Shown piece after piece: positions 45,133 to 54,156 of a stretch of DNA of 64,000 bases. The notes beneath the pieces were generated by a model. The model saw only the letters and a program-made list of their open reading frames with translations. It ran no database searches and was not told the origin of the DNA. The stretch's first letter is position 1. Each line of letters opens with the position of its first letter. The position numbers and the translations under genes are program-made. The DNA is from Paracoccus yibinensis (lineage in GTDB: Bacteria > Pseudomonadota > Alphaproteobacteria > Rhodobacterales > Rhodobacteraceae). Location of the stretch: NCBI RefSeq assembly GCF_030846195.1, contig NZ_JAVCWH010000002.1, forward strand, positions 186,001 to 250,000. Direction: 5' to 3'.

Positions 45133-46395
45133 CTACATTCCCGCCAGGCTTGCGCCGCCTGCGGCACGGAACCAGCGGATGATCTGCTCGCGCTCCTGCG
45201 GCTCCATATAGGTGACGTTTGCAGGGGGCATGGCATCGGTCAGCCCCGCCTGGACATAGATCTCGCGCGCGTGTTTCGCGATGTCGCCCGGTGTTTCCAG
45301 GAAGACGCCTTTCGGGGCATGAAGGATGCCCTCGTATCCCGGCTCACGCGCGTGGCACATCGAACAGCGGCCCAGCACGGCGTCGCTGACCTGCTGAAAG
45401 CCCTCGGCCTCGGCGAAGCGGGTTTCGACCGGGGTCAGGGGCCGCGTTTCGGCCTGTTCCAGCGTGTCCTGGTTCAGGCCGGCGGAAGACAGCCACATCA
45501 CCATGATGAACAGCACCGCCGTCACCGCCCAGGTCCACCACTGGTATCCCTTGCGGGCGTGCATGGTGTTGAAGAAGTGCCGGATGGTCACGCCCATCAG
45601 AAAGATCAGCGCCGCGATCAGCCAGTTGTACTGGCTGGCGAAGGCCAGCGGATAGTGGTTCGACAGCATCAGGAAGATGACCGGCAGCGTCAGATAGTTG
45701 TTGTGCGTCGAACGCAGCTTGGCGATCTTGCCGTATTTCGGATCGGGCGCGCGCCCGGCCTTCAGGTCCGCCACCACGATCCGCTGGTTCGGCATGATGA
45801 TGAAGAACACGTTGGCCGTCATGATCGTCGCGGTGAAGGCGCCCAGATGCAGCAGCGCCGCGCGGCCGGTGAAGACCTGCGTATAGCCCCAGCCCATCAC
45901 GACAAGCGCCACGAACAGCAGCAGCATCAGGACCGTCGGCGTCTCGCCCAAGCGCGACTTGCACAGCGTGTCATAGATCAGCCAGCCAAGCGCCAACGAA
46001 CCCGCAGAAATCAGAATCGCCTGCCAGGTCGCCAGATCGGCCTTGGCGGTGTCGATCAGATACAGGTTCGCGCCCGCCCAATAGGTGACCATCAGCAGCG
46101 CCGCGCCGGATAGCCAGGTGGCATAGCTTTCCCATTTGAACCAGGTCAGATGCTCGGGCATCTGTTCGGGCGCGACCAGGTATTTGTTGATGTGATAAAA
46201 GCCGCCGCCGTGGACCTGCCACTCCTCGCCATGCGCGCCCTTGGGCAGGCCCGGCACCTTTTGCAGCCCAAGATCCAGGGCGATGAAATAGAAGGACGAT
46301 CCGATCCAGGCGATGGCGGTGATCACATGCGTCCAGCGGATGGCGAAGGCAAGCCATTCCCAGATGATGGTTTGGTCGGGGATCAGGTGCAGCAT
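45133..46395 (-). CDS. puuD: Membrane-bound urate hydroxylase with cytochrome c domain
   Basis: The 420-residue PuuD-type protein oxidises urate to 5-hydroxyisourate and passes electrons to the respiratory chain instead of making H2O2. It has about eight hydrophobic helices (for example FAIRWTHVITAIAWIGSSFY, TVLMLLLFVALVVMGWG). A C-terminal periplasmic haem c domain carries CSMCH near residue 344. It is 3 nt downstream of uraH, which handles its product. Confidence 0.94.
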   Translation of the reverse strand: MLHLIPDQTIIWEWLAFAIRWTHVITAIAWIGSSFYFIALDLGLQKVPGLPKGAHGEEWQVHGGGFYHINKYLVAPEQMPEHLTWFKWESYATWLSGAALLMVTYWAGANLYLIDTAKADLATWQAILISAGSLALGWLIYDTLCKSRLGETPTVLMLLLFVALVVMGWGYTQVFTGRAALLHLGAFTATIMTANVFFIIMPNQRIVVADLKAGRAPDPKYGKIAKLRSTHNNYLTLPVIFLMLSNHYPLAFASQYNWLIAALIFLMGVTIRHFFNTMHARKGYQWWTWAVTAVLFIMVMWLSSAGLNQDTLEQAETRPLTPVETRFAEAEGFQQVSDAVLGRCSMCHAREPGYEGILHAPKGVFLETPGDIAKHAREIYVQAGLTDAMPPANVTYMEPQEREQIIRWFRAAGGASLAGM

Positions 46396-46398
46396 GGC

Positions 46399-46752
46399 TC
46401 AGCTTCCGCGATAGGTGGAGAAGCCGAAGGGCGAAACCAGCAGCGGCACGTGGTAGTGATCGTCCTGCGACATGCCGAAGCGGATCGGGATCACGTCCAG
46501 GAACCGCGGACTTTCAGGCTCGATCCCGGTGGCGTCCATCCAGGCGCCAGCGTGGAATTCCAACTCATAGGTGCCGGTGGCGAATTCCGCCGCAGGCAGG
46601 ATCTGGCTGTCGGTGCGGCCGTCACTGTTGGTCTTCAGCCGTGCAAGTTCGGTCCGCTGGCCGTTTTCAAGACGGAACAGCACCACCTCCATCCCCTCGG
46701 CCGGGCGGCCGCGCGCCGTGTCCAGCACATGGGTGGTCAGGTATCCAGGCAT
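46399..46752 (-). CDS. uraH: 5-hydroxyisourate hydrolase
   Basis: The 117-residue transthyretin-like enzyme converts 5-hydroxyisourate to OHCU. The N-terminal LTTHVLDTARGRPAEG and the diagnostic C-terminal tetrapeptide YRGS are both present. It is the first gene of uraH-puuD-GNAT. The next enzyme, OHCU decarboxylase, is fused to PuuE about 10 kb away. Confidence 0.95.
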   Translation of the reverse strand: MPGYLTTHVLDTARGRPAEGMEVVLFRLENGQRTELARLKTNSDGRTDSQILPAAEFATGTYELEFHAGAWMDATGIEPESPRFLDVIPIRFGMSQDDHYHVPLLVSPFGFSTYRGS

Positions 46753-46837
46753 CGTCGCCCTCCCTCATTATCGCTGTTTTCTTGATAACCGATCTGCCCA
46801 GGCCGGCACGAGTGGGACCGTAAGCAAGGTAGTCTTA

Positions 46838-46855
46838 AGATTTCGTAGAAAATCT
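46838..46855. promoter_or_regulatory. Palindrome upstream of uraH-puuD
   Basis: AGATTT (46838-46843) and AAATCT (46850-46855) form a 6-6-6 inverted repeat 86-103 nt upstream of uraH, in an AT-rich patch unlike the surroundings. It is a possible operator; no regulator can be assigned. Confidence 0.35.
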
Positions 46856-46867
46856 GGCGGCGGGTTC

Positions 46868-46934
46868 TTTCACTTTGGCAGAAATATCCTCGGGGGGAAC
46901 GCGCAGCGCGCGTTGGGGGGCAGACAGCCCCCCA
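46868..46934 (-). repeat. Dispersed 3'-end element, copy C
   Basis: Read leftward, it begins 3 nt after the 8-oxoguanine deaminase stop. A 7-bp hairpin (46927-46933 with 46915-46921) comes first, then a second 7-bp hairpin (46898-46904 with 46908-46914). CCCCCCGAGGATATTT and TGCCAAAGTGAAA follow. It closely resembles copy B (35741-35792). Confidence 0.65.
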
Positions 46935-46937
46935 TCC

Positions 46938-48287
46938 TCAGCCCGCCAGGCGTGCCACGGCACGTTCGGCGCGCGCCCGCAGGTCACGGGGATCAGCGGT
47001 CAGCAGACGGTGATCGTCAACGACCGCCCTGCCCCCGACATAGACCGCGCGCGGACGGATCGGCGCGCAGAAGATCAGCGCCGCCACCGAATCCCATTGC
47101 CCCGCCAGCGGCAGGTCCGATACGTCCCACAGCACCAGGTCGGCCTGCATCCCCGGCGTCAAGGCGCCGATGTCGCTGCGCCCCAGAACACGCGCCCCGC
47201 CCAGTGTCGCGATCTCCAACGCCTCGCGTGCGCCCATGGCGGCGGGGCCGTCCTTCAGCCGCGCGACCAGCATGGCCTGCCGCGCCTCAAGCCCAAGGTG
47301 GCTGCAATCGTTGCTGGCCGAGCCATCGACGCCAAGGCCCACCGGCACGCCCGCATCGCGCATCGCACGGACCGGGGCAATCCCGCTGGCAAGCCGCGCG
47401 TTGGAGCAGGGGCAATGCGCCACCCCCGTGCCGGTGCGGGCGAACAGGTCGATCTCGGGCGCGGACAGCTTCACGCAATGGGCGTGCCAGACATCGTCGC
47501 CGGTCCAGCCCAGGCTTTCGGCATAGTCCCCCGGCAGCATCCCGAAATTGTCCAGCGAATAGCGGATGTCCTCGTCATTCTCGGCCAGGTGGGTATGCAG
47601 GCGCACGCCCTTGTCCCGCGCCAGGATCGCCGAGTCGCGCATCAGCTCGCGGCTGACCGAGAAGGGCGAACAGGGCGCAAGCGCCACCTGCACCATCGCG
47701 CCCTCGCCCGCGTCGTGGAAGGCATCCACCACACGTTCACTGTCGCGCAGGATCGCGGCCTCGTCCTCGACCAGGGCGTCGGGCGGCAGGCCGCCCTTGC
47801 TTTCGCCGATCGACATGGCCCCGCGCGTTGCCGTGAAGCGGATGCCAACCTTCTGCGCGGCCTCGATGCTGTCGTCCAGCCGCGAGCCGTTCGGGAACAG
47901 ATACAGATGGTCCGACGAACAGGTGCAGCCCGACATCGCCAGTTCCGCAAGCCCCACCTCGGCTGACAGGCGGATGTCGTCGGGCGTCATGCGCGACCAG
48001 ATGGGATAAAGCGTGCGCAGCCAGCCGAACAGCGCCGCGTCCTGCGCGGCGGGCACGGCGCGGGTCAGGGTCTGGAACAGGTGGTGATGGGTGTTGACCA
48101 GCCCGGGCGTGATCACGCAGCCCGCGGCCTCGACCACTGTCGCACCATTGCGCGGCAGGTTTTCACCCGCCGCGACGATCTTTCCATTCTCGACCAGGAC
48201 ATCGCCGCCCCGGATTTCCCGCCGGGCGTCGTCCATGGTGACGACGACCTCGGCGCCCCGGAACAGCGTCCTAGTGGTCCGCGACAT
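46938..48287 (-). CDS. 8-oxoguanine deaminase
   Basis: The 449-residue amidohydrolase of the TrzN/AtzB-like group has metal ligands in GLVNTHHHLFQTLTRA, HTHLAEN and HAHCVKL and the catalytic Asp in GLGVDGSASND. It resembles characterised 8-oxoguanine deaminases (Pseudomonas Pa0142 type), which release urate and ammonia directly. Hydroxydechloroatrazine ethylaminohydrolase is the older annotation for this group. In a urate-degradation cluster the former is more sensible. Its ATG overlaps the permease end by 17 nt, so it is the last gene of bhcABCD-permease-deaminase. Confidence 0.85.
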   Translation of the reverse strand: MSRTTRTLFRGAEVVVTMDDARREIRGGDVLVENGKIVAAGENLPRNGATVVEAAGCVITPGLVNTHHHLFQTLTRAVPAAQDAALFGWLRTLYPIWSRMTPDDIRLSAEVGLAELAMSGCTCSSDHLYLFPNGSRLDDSIEAAQKVGIRFTATRGAMSIGESKGGLPPDALVEDEAAILRDSERVVDAFHDAGEGAMVQVALAPCSPFSVSRELMRDSAILARDKGVRLHTHLAENDEDIRYSLDNFGMLPGDYAESLGWTGDDVWHAHCVKLSAPEIDLFARTGTGVAHCPCSNARLASGIAPVRAMRDAGVPVGLGVDGSASNDCSHLGLEARQAMLVARLKDGPAAMGAREALEIATLGGARVLGRSDIGALTPGMQADLVLWDVSDLPLAGQWDSVAALIFCAPIRPRAVYVGGRAVVDDHRLLTADPRDLRARAERAVARLAG

Positions 48288-49749
48288 GACCCGCCGCCCG
48301 CAGCTCTTCCTCGTCCACATGGGCCGCGCCGTTGTAGAACCAGTTCAGCAGAACTGCCGTGATCGCCGCCAGCAGGATGCCGGAATGGATCAGCGGGTGG
48401 ATTGCGTGCGGCATCCACTGGTTGAAGTTCGGCGCAACCAGCGGGATCATCCCCATCCCGACCGAGATCGCGACGATGAACAGATTGTGCCGGTTGGTGG
48501 CAAAATCCACACGCGCCAGGATGCGCACGCCGGTCGCCGCGACCATGCCGAACATCACCAGACCCGCGCCGCCCAGGACGGTCGTCGGCAGGCTTTCGAC
48601 AAGCGCGCCCATCTTCGGGATCAGGCCCAGCACGATCATGATCGCGCCCCCCGCCACGCAGACGAAGCGCGACCGGATTCCGGTGACGCCCACCAGCCCG
48701 ACGTTCTGGCTGAACGAGGTATAAGGGAAGGTGTTGAAGATCCCGCCGATCATGGTGCCCAAGCCGTCGGCGCGAAGGCCCGCAGCCAGCGACTTCTGCT
48801 CCATGGGCTTCTTGCAGATGTCCGAAAGGGCCAAGAACATGCCGGTGGATTCAATCAGCGTAACCAGCATGACCAGCACCATCGTGGCGATCATGATCGG
48901 GTCGAAGGTCGGCATCCCGAAGTGGAACGGCTTGATGACCGCGAACCATTCCGCCGCGCCGACCTTGTCGAAGTTCATCATGCCCAGCATGGCTGCGACG
49001 ACGCCGCCCACGACGATGCCGACGAGCACGGCGATGTTCGACAGGAAGCCGCGCGCGAATTTCGACACCAGCAGGATCGTGCCCAGCACCAGCACCGCGA
49101 TCAGGATGTTCTGCCCTGCCGCATAAAGCGGGTTCTGCACCGTCGGCGCCAGCGTCACGCTGGCGGGCACGTTGCCCGCCGCGCGGGCGGCCTCCAGCCA
49201 GGCGGCGGCTTCGGGGTCCACGATCTTGGGTGCGGTCGGGCCGACCTGCAGGCCGAAGATCCAGTTGATGCCGATGGGCATCAGGCTGATCCCGATGGTC
49301 AGGATCAGCGTGCCCGTAACCACCGGCGGAAAGAACCGCAGCATCTTGGAAATGAAGGGCGCGATGAAGATGCCGATGATCCCCGCCGCGATGATTGCCC
49401 CGAACAACGCGCGCGCGCCTTCATGGCCGGGCATGGATGTCGCGACCGCGACCATCGGGCCGACGGATGCAAAGGTCACGCCCATCATCACGGGCAGCTT
49501 GATCCCGAAATACTGGGTCGCCCCCAGGCTCTGGATGATGGACACGACGCCGCAGACGAAGAGGTCGGCGGAAATCAGGAACGCCACCTCCTCGGGCGGC
49601 AGGTTCAGCGCGCGGCCGACGATCAGCGGGACCGCAATGGCCCCTGCATACATGACCAGCACATGCTGGAACCCAAGCGTGAACAGCTTGGGGGCGGGCA
49701 GGATCTCATCCACCGGATGGATCCCCCCCTGATAAGTTGCGTCAGACAT
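48271..49749 (-). CDS. NCS2-family xanthine/uracil-type nucleobase permease
   Basis: The 492-residue inner-membrane symporter of the NAT/NCS2 family has 12-14 hydrophobic helices and the family region AVTSGVTG-like GVTGIRSRFV. The substrate-binding helix is FNTFPYTSFSQNVGLVGVTG, whose QNVGL is typical of urate/xanthine rather than uracil carriers. It starts with a strong GGGAGG site 34 nt after bhcD. Its place before an 8-oxoguanine deaminase suggests purine or urate uptake. Confidence 0.9.
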   Translation of the reverse strand: MSDATYQGGIHPVDEILPAPKLFTLGFQHVLVMYAGAIAVPLIVGRALNLPPEEVAFLISADLFVCGVVSIIQSLGATQYFGIKLPVMMGVTFASVGPMVAVATSMPGHEGARALFGAIIAAGIIGIFIAPFISKMLRFFPPVVTGTLILTIGISLMPIGINWIFGLQVGPTAPKIVDPEAAAWLEAARAAGNVPASVTLAPTVQNPLYAAGQNILIAVLVLGTILLVSKFARGFLSNIAVLVGIVVGGVVAAMLGMMNFDKVGAAEWFAVIKPFHFGMPTFDPIMIATMVLVMLVTLIESTGMFLALSDICKKPMEQKSLAAGLRADGLGTMIGGIFNTFPYTSFSQNVGLVGVTGIRSRFVCVAGGAIMIVLGLIPKMGALVESLPTTVLGGAGLVMFGMVAATGVRILARVDFATNRHNLFIVAISVGMGMIPLVAPNFNQWMPHAIHPLIHSGILLAAITAVLLNWFYNGAAHVDEEELRAAGHVADH

Positions 49750-49783
49750 TGCGGACCTCCCTTTCCACGGCTGTCTTGTTCCC

Positions 49784-50746
49784 TCAGATATCGACCTTTA
49801 TGGCCTTTCCCTGTTGCTTGGCGAGTTCGACGACGGCCTTTGCGACGGCGAGGTCCTGGAGGCCCACGCCGGTGCCGTCGAAGATGGTGACATCCGCATC
49901 GCCGCGCCCCGGATGCTGGCCGATGATGACCTGGCCTATCGCGGTGACGTCCTCTGCGGAGATGGCGTTCTGCGCGCTTGCGTGCTGGAACTCGCCGATG
50001 CTGAGCGACTGGGCCACCTCATCGGTGAACAGGCGCGCGCGGGCGACAAGCGCCGGGTCCAGTTCCTGCTTGCCCTTGGTGTCGGTGCCCATCGCGGCGA
50101 TATGCGTCGGCCCCTGGACATGACCGTCCATCAGCAGCGGCTCGAAGGCCGAGGTGATCGAGATGATCACGTCGGCTTCCGCGCCCAGTCGCGGCAGATC
50201 CACGGCCTCGAAGGGCAGGCCCAGATCAGTTGCGGTGTCGGCCAGGCGGGTCAGCATGTCGGGATGGGGGTTCCAGCCGATGACTTTCTCGAAATTGCCG
50301 AAGCGCACGGCGGCGCGCATCTGGAAGGCGGACTGGTGGCCCGCCCCAATCATGCCCAGCACCCGCGCCCCTTCGGGGGCCAGGTACTTGCTGGACACGG
50401 CACTCGCGGCCGCCGTGCGCAGCGCGGTCAGCAGGTTGCCCCCGACCGCCGCCGAGACGCGGCCGGTGTCGGGGTCGAACAGGAACACCGTGGACTGGTG
50501 GTTGATCAGCCCGTGCTTCCCGTTGTTGGGCCAGTATCCCCCGGCCTTGAGGCCGAGCGTCAGCCCTGCCCCGTCGAAGCCGCCCTTGAAGCCGTAGAGC
50601 GCGTCCTCATGCCCGATGGCCTCGCGCACGACGGGGAAGTTGCGGGCCTCGCCGCGCGCCATGGCGGCGAAGACCGCCTCGACCGCGTCGAACGCGGCCT
50701 CGGGGGTCATCAGGCCTGCGATCTCGCCTTCAGGAACGACCCACAT
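49784..50746 (-). CDS. bhcD: Iminosuccinate reductase of the beta-hydroxyaspartate cycle
   Basis: The 320-residue protein of the ornithine cyclodeaminase/mu-crystallin family has the NAD-binding segment GARVLGMIGAGHQSAFQMRA. The family KAGGYWPNN and GGNLLTALRTAAASAV regions are also present. In the cycle it reduces iminosuccinate to L-aspartate, which regenerates the amino donor. Its ATG overlaps the bhcC stop (TGATG), so coupling is tight. Identification rests on family plus the complete bhcABC context, since cyclodeaminase-like proteins are otherwise diverse. Confidence 0.93.
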   Translation of the reverse strand: MWVVPEGEIAGLMTPEAAFDAVEAVFAAMARGEARNFPVVREAIGHEDALYGFKGGFDGAGLTLGLKAGGYWPNNGKHGLINHQSTVFLFDPDTGRVSAAVGGNLLTALRTAAASAVSSKYLAPEGARVLGMIGAGHQSAFQMRAAVRFGNFEKVIGWNPHPDMLTRLADTATDLGLPFEAVDLPRLGAEADVIISITSAFEPLLMDGHVQGPTHIAAMGTDTKGKQELDPALVARARLFTDEVAQSLSIGEFQHASAQNAISAEDVTAIGQVIIGQHPGRGDADVTIFDGTGVGLQDLAVAKAVVELAKQQGKAIKVDI

Positions 50747-51924
50747 CAATAGGCCTTCCCGCGCGCCGACACCGGCCACAGCGTTTCCACCTTGCCGTTC
50801 CTGACGCCCACATACCAGTCGTGGACGTTGCAGGTCGGGTCGCAATGGCCCGGCACCAGGCGCAGCTTGTCGTTGACCTTCAGGACGCCCTGCGGGTCGT
50901 CGACCACGCCATGCTCGTCGCTGCACTTGACGTATTTCACGTCGTCGCGGCCATAGACGAAGGGCAGCCCGCTGTCGACGGACTGCGCCTTCAGGCCCGC
51001 GTCCACGATCGCCTTGTCGGGCTTGGCGTGGCTCATCACGCTGGTCAGGATGAACAGCGCGTTTTCCCATTCGCCCTGGTCGATGCGCTTGCCCTCGGCA
51101 TCGTGGATGCGGCCATAGTCCGCGTCCATGAAGGCATAGCTGCCGCACTGGAGTTCGTTGTAAACGCCCGAGTTGCTCTCGAAGTAATAGCTGCCGGTCC
51201 CGCCGCCCGAGACGAGTTCCGGCTCCAGCCCCGCGGCCTTCAGCGCCTCGACCGCATCCTTGACCTGGGCGATGGCCGCGTCCAGCTTGGCCTTGCGGTC
51301 CTCATAGCTGTCCATGTGCTGCATCGCGCCCTGATAGGCCTGGATGCCGGTGAACTTCAGCCCCGGTGCCGCGTCGAGGGCCTTGGCGATCTCCACCACT
51401 TCGGGCGTGGTCTTCACGCCGCAGCGGCCTGCGCCGCAGTCGATTTCCACGAAGCACTCGATGGTCGTGCCGTGCCTTTGCGCCGCCGCCGATAGGTCGG
51501 CGACGTTCGCCACGTCGTCCACGCAGACGATGATCCGGCTGCCCAGCTTGGGCAGGCGGGCCAGCCGGTCGATCTTCAGCGGGTCGCGCACCTGGTTCGA
51601 GACCAGCACGTCCTTGATGCCGCCGCGCACGAAGACCTCGGCCTCCGAGACCTTCTGGCAGCAGACGCCGACCGCGCCGCCCAGGCTTTCCTGCAGCTTC
51701 AGCACATCGACCGACTTGTGCATCTTGCCATGGGCCCGGTGGCGCATCCCGTGCGCCTTGGCATAGTCGCCCATCTTCCTGATGTTGCGCTCCAGCGCGT
51801 CCAGGTCGAGGATCAGGCAGGGCGTCTGGATGTCCGCCTCGTCCATGCCCGGCAGCGCGGGCACGTCGAAGCCGACTTCCAGGGTGTCGAGGTTCACGCC
51901 ATTCGACTTGATCGGTGCGTTCAT
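50746..51924 (-). CDS. bhcC: beta-Hydroxyaspartate aldolase
   Basis: The 392-residue fold-type III PLP enzyme, D-threonine-aldolase-like, joins glycine and glyoxylate to erythro-beta-hydroxyaspartate. The probable PLP lysine is Lys67 in RAHGKMHKS. The barrel segments DIQTPCLILDLDALERN and VEIDCGAGRCGV are present, and the C-terminal metal-site region is PGHCDPTCNVHD. Its ATG overlaps the bhcB stop (ATGA). Confidence 0.94.
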   Translation of the reverse strand: MNAPIKSNGVNLDTLEVGFDVPALPGMDEADIQTPCLILDLDALERNIRKMGDYAKAHGMRHRAHGKMHKSVDVLKLQESLGGAVGVCCQKVSEAEVFVRGGIKDVLVSNQVRDPLKIDRLARLPKLGSRIIVCVDDVANVADLSAAAQRHGTTIECFVEIDCGAGRCGVKTTPEVVEIAKALDAAPGLKFTGIQAYQGAMQHMDSYEDRKAKLDAAIAQVKDAVEALKAAGLEPELVSGGGTGSYYFESNSGVYNELQCGSYAFMDADYGRIHDAEGKRIDQGEWENALFILTSVMSHAKPDKAIVDAGLKAQSVDSGLPFVYGRDDVKYVKCSDEHGVVDDPQGVLKVNDKLRLVPGHCDPTCNVHDWYVGVRNGKVETLWPVSARGKAY

Positions 51925-52895
51925 GATTGCGCTCCTTGGGTCCAGGGCAGCTTGTCGAGATCGACATTGCCGCCGGTGATGATGATGCCGACACGCTTGC
52001 CGGCGAAGGCGTCCTTGTTCTTCAAGATGGCCGCCAGCGGCACGGCGCTGGAGGGCTCCATCACCACGCGCAGGTGCTTCCAGATCAGCTTCATCGCATC
52101 GATGATTTCCGCGTCGGAGGCCGTGTAGATCTCGGAGACATGGTTGCTGACGAAATGCCAGGTCAGATCCTTCAGCGGCACCAGCAGTCCGTCGGCGATG
52201 GTCTTGGGCGCATCGTCGGCGATGATGTGACCCGCCTTGAAGCTGCGATAGGCGTCGTCGGCCTGCTCGGGCTCGGCCGCGATGACCTTCGTTTCCGGCG
52301 CCAGCGTCGAAAGCGTCAGGCAGGTGCCCGAGATCATGCCGCCGCCGCCGATCGGCGCCACGACCATGTCCAGCCCGTCGGTCTGCTCCATGAATTCCCT
52401 GGAACAGGTGCCCTGCCCCGCGATCACCCGCGGGTCGTTGTAGGGATGGACGAAATCGCCGCCGGTCCGCGCCTGCACCTCGGCGAATGTCGCCTCGCGC
52501 GAGGAGGTGGAGGGCTCGCATTCGGTGATCACGCCGCCATAGCGGCGCACCGTGTCCTTCTTGGCCTGCGGCGCCGTGCGCGGCATCACCACGTTGCACG
52601 GGATCCCCCGGCGCATCGCGGCGTAGCTGAGGCAGGAGGCATGGTTGCCGCTGGAATGGGTGGCCACGCCCTTCGCGGCCTGCGCCTCGTCCAGGCCGAA
52701 GACCGCGTTGGCGGCGCCGCGGACCTTGAAGGCCCCCGGCTCCTGGAAGTTCTCGCACTTGAAGAACAGCCGGGCCCCGGTCAGATCGTCCAGGTAATCC
52801 GAGGTGCGAACCGGCGTGCGGCGGATGTATGGCTGGATGCGGTCGTGTGCAGAAAGCATGTCCTGATAGGTCGGGATCTCCATGGCGTCCTTCAT
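51921..52895 (-). CDS. bhcB: beta-Hydroxyaspartate dehydratase
   Basis: The 324-residue fold-type II PLP enzyme, serine/threonine-dehydratase-like, converts beta-hydroxyaspartate to iminosuccinate. Lys57 in EPGAFKVRGA is the PLP lysine. SSGNHASCLSYAA and the phosphate-binding GGGGM are present. The ATG at 52895 overlaps the bhcA stop (TGATG); a methionine four codons later (52883, MEIPTYQD) also has AAGGA before it and may be the real start. Confidence 0.93.
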   Translation of the reverse strand: MKDAMEIPTYQDMLSAHDRIQPYIRRTPVRTSDYLDDLTGARLFFKCENFQEPGAFKVRGAANAVFGLDEAQAAKGVATHSSGNHASCLSYAAMRRGIPCNVVMPRTAPQAKKDTVRRYGGVITECEPSTSSREATFAEVQARTGGDFVHPYNDPRVIAGQGTCSREFMEQTDGLDMVVAPIGGGGMISGTCLTLSTLAPETKVIAAEPEQADDAYRSFKAGHIIADDAPKTIADGLLVPLKDLTWHFVSNHVSEIYTASDAEIIDAMKLIWKHLRVVMEPSSAVPLAAILKNKDAFAGKRVGIIITGGNVDLDKLPWTQGAQS

Positions 52896-54082
52896 CACGC
52901 GGCAGCCTTCATTGCGGTGGCGCTTTGGCGGTAATGGTCCTGCGCGGCGGCGACGCCGCTGCCCAATTTCACCGGCAGGCCCAGGTCGGCCATGACCATT
53001 TCCGCCGTGGCGATGCCCGACAGCGCCATGACGTCGGTCAGGCTGCCAAGGTGGCCGATACGAAAGACCTTGCCCGCGACATCGCCAAGCCCGGTGCCGA
53101 AGGCCACGCCATAGGCGTTCAGCGCGTGGCTGACGATCTTGTTGGCATCGAACCCTTCCGGCACGCGGATCGCGCTGACGCTGTCCGAATACAATTCAGG
53201 GCGCTTGGCGCAAAGCTGCAACCCCCATGCACCAACGGCGCGGCGCACGCCCTCGGCAATGCGGTGGTGGCGGGCAAAGACGTTCTCCAGCCCCTCGTCC
53301 AGCAGCATCCCGCAGGCGACGTTCAGGCCGTTCAGCAGCCCGACCGGCGGCGTATAGGGATAGCCGTTGTTGGCATAGCCTTTCGCCATGTCACGGATGT
53401 CGAAGAAGGTGCGCGGCAGTTTCGCGGTCTCGACCGCCGCCATGGCCTTGGGCGAGAAACCGACAATGGCCAAGCCCGGGGGCAGCATGAAGCCCTTCTG
53501 GCTGCCGGTCACGGCGATATCGACGCCCCATTCGTCCATGCGGAAATCATAGCACGCAATCGACGAAACCCCGTCCACGAACAGCAGCGCCGGATGGCCG
53601 GCCGCATCAAGGGCGCGGCGGACGGCGGCGATGTCGCTGCGCACGCCGGTGGCGGTTTCGTTATGCGTCGCCAGGACGACCTTGATCTGGTGGCCCTTGT
53701 CGGCGGTCAGGATTTCCTCGAACCGGTCGGCGGGAACACCCTCGCCCCATTCCTGGGTGACGACCTGCACGTCAAGGCCGTGCCGCTGGCACATGTCGAT
53801 CCAGCGGTGGCTGAACATGCCGTTGCGCGTCGCCAGAACCTTGTCGCCGGGCGACAGGGTGTTGGTGATCGCGGTTTCCCACCCGCCGGTCCCGGTCGAG
53901 GGGAAGACGAAGACCTGCCCCTGCGTGGTCTTCAGAACCTTCTTCACCCCTTCCAGCGCGGGGTGCAGGATGCGTCCGAAGACCGGGCTGCGGTGGTCGA
54001 TCGTGGGCATGTCCACGGCCTTGCGCAGCACCTCGGGGATATTGGTGGGGCCTGGAATGAACACGGGATTCTGGCTGGTCAT
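52895..54082 (-). CDS. bhcA: Aspartate-glyoxylate aminotransferase
   Basis: The 395-residue class V aminotransferase, serine-glyoxylate-aminotransferase-like, makes glycine from glyoxylate with aspartate as donor and yields oxaloacetate. The PLP lysine is Lys196 in TGSQKGFMLPPG, and the family start FIPGPTNIPEVLRKA is present. GAGGAGG precedes ATG 54082. It is the first gene of the operon, divergent from bhcR. Without the neighbours it would be called serine-glyoxylate transaminase. Confidence 0.94.
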   Translation of the reverse strand: MTSQNPVFIPGPTNIPEVLRKAVDMPTIDHRSPVFGRILHPALEGVKKVLKTTQGQVFVFPSTGTGGWETAITNTLSPGDKVLATRNGMFSHRWIDMCQRHGLDVQVVTQEWGEGVPADRFEEILTADKGHQIKVVLATHNETATGVRSDIAAVRRALDAAGHPALLFVDGVSSIACYDFRMDEWGVDIAVTGSQKGFMLPPGLAIVGFSPKAMAAVETAKLPRTFFDIRDMAKGYANNGYPYTPPVGLLNGLNVACGMLLDEGLENVFARHHRIAEGVRRAVGAWGLQLCAKRPELYSDSVSAIRVPEGFDANKIVSHALNAYGVAFGTGLGDVAGKVFRIGHLGSLTDVMALSGIATAEMVMADLGLPVKLGSGVAAAQDHYRQSATAMKAAA

Positions 54083-54141
54083 GGCTCTTCCTCCTCTGAT
54101 AAGCGCAGAATACCACCTGCGACCAGATGTCACAATTTTTC

Positions 54142-54156
54142 TGGAAATGTTTTCCA
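54142..54156. promoter_or_regulatory. Palindrome in the bhcA-bhcR intergenic region, candidate BhcR operator
   Basis: TGGAAA-TGT-TTTCCA is a perfect 6-3-6 inverted repeat, 60-74 nt upstream of bhcA. The same AT-rich 184-nt region holds TGCCAAAA (54170-54177) with its complement TTTTGGCA (54234-54241), and ATTGC-N7-GCAAT at 54227-54243 just upstream of bhcR. One or more of these probably bind BhcR; which one is not shown. Confidence 0.45.

Noticed and set aside
49784..50746. Ornithine cyclodeaminase
   Set aside because: The family is the same but the operon context fits iminosuccinate reductase; no ornithine or proline genes are nearby.
50746..52758. A 670-residue fusion protein including bhcC
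   Set aside because: The upstream part is the shadow of bhcB in another frame; bhcC has its own ATG overlapping the bhcB stop.
52895..54082. Serine-glyoxylate aminotransferase of a serine cycle
   Set aside because: Immediate coupling to a dehydratase, a D-threonine-aldolase-like aldolase, a cyclodeaminase-like reductase and a divergent IclR gene identifies the beta-hydroxyaspartate cycle enzyme BhcA.
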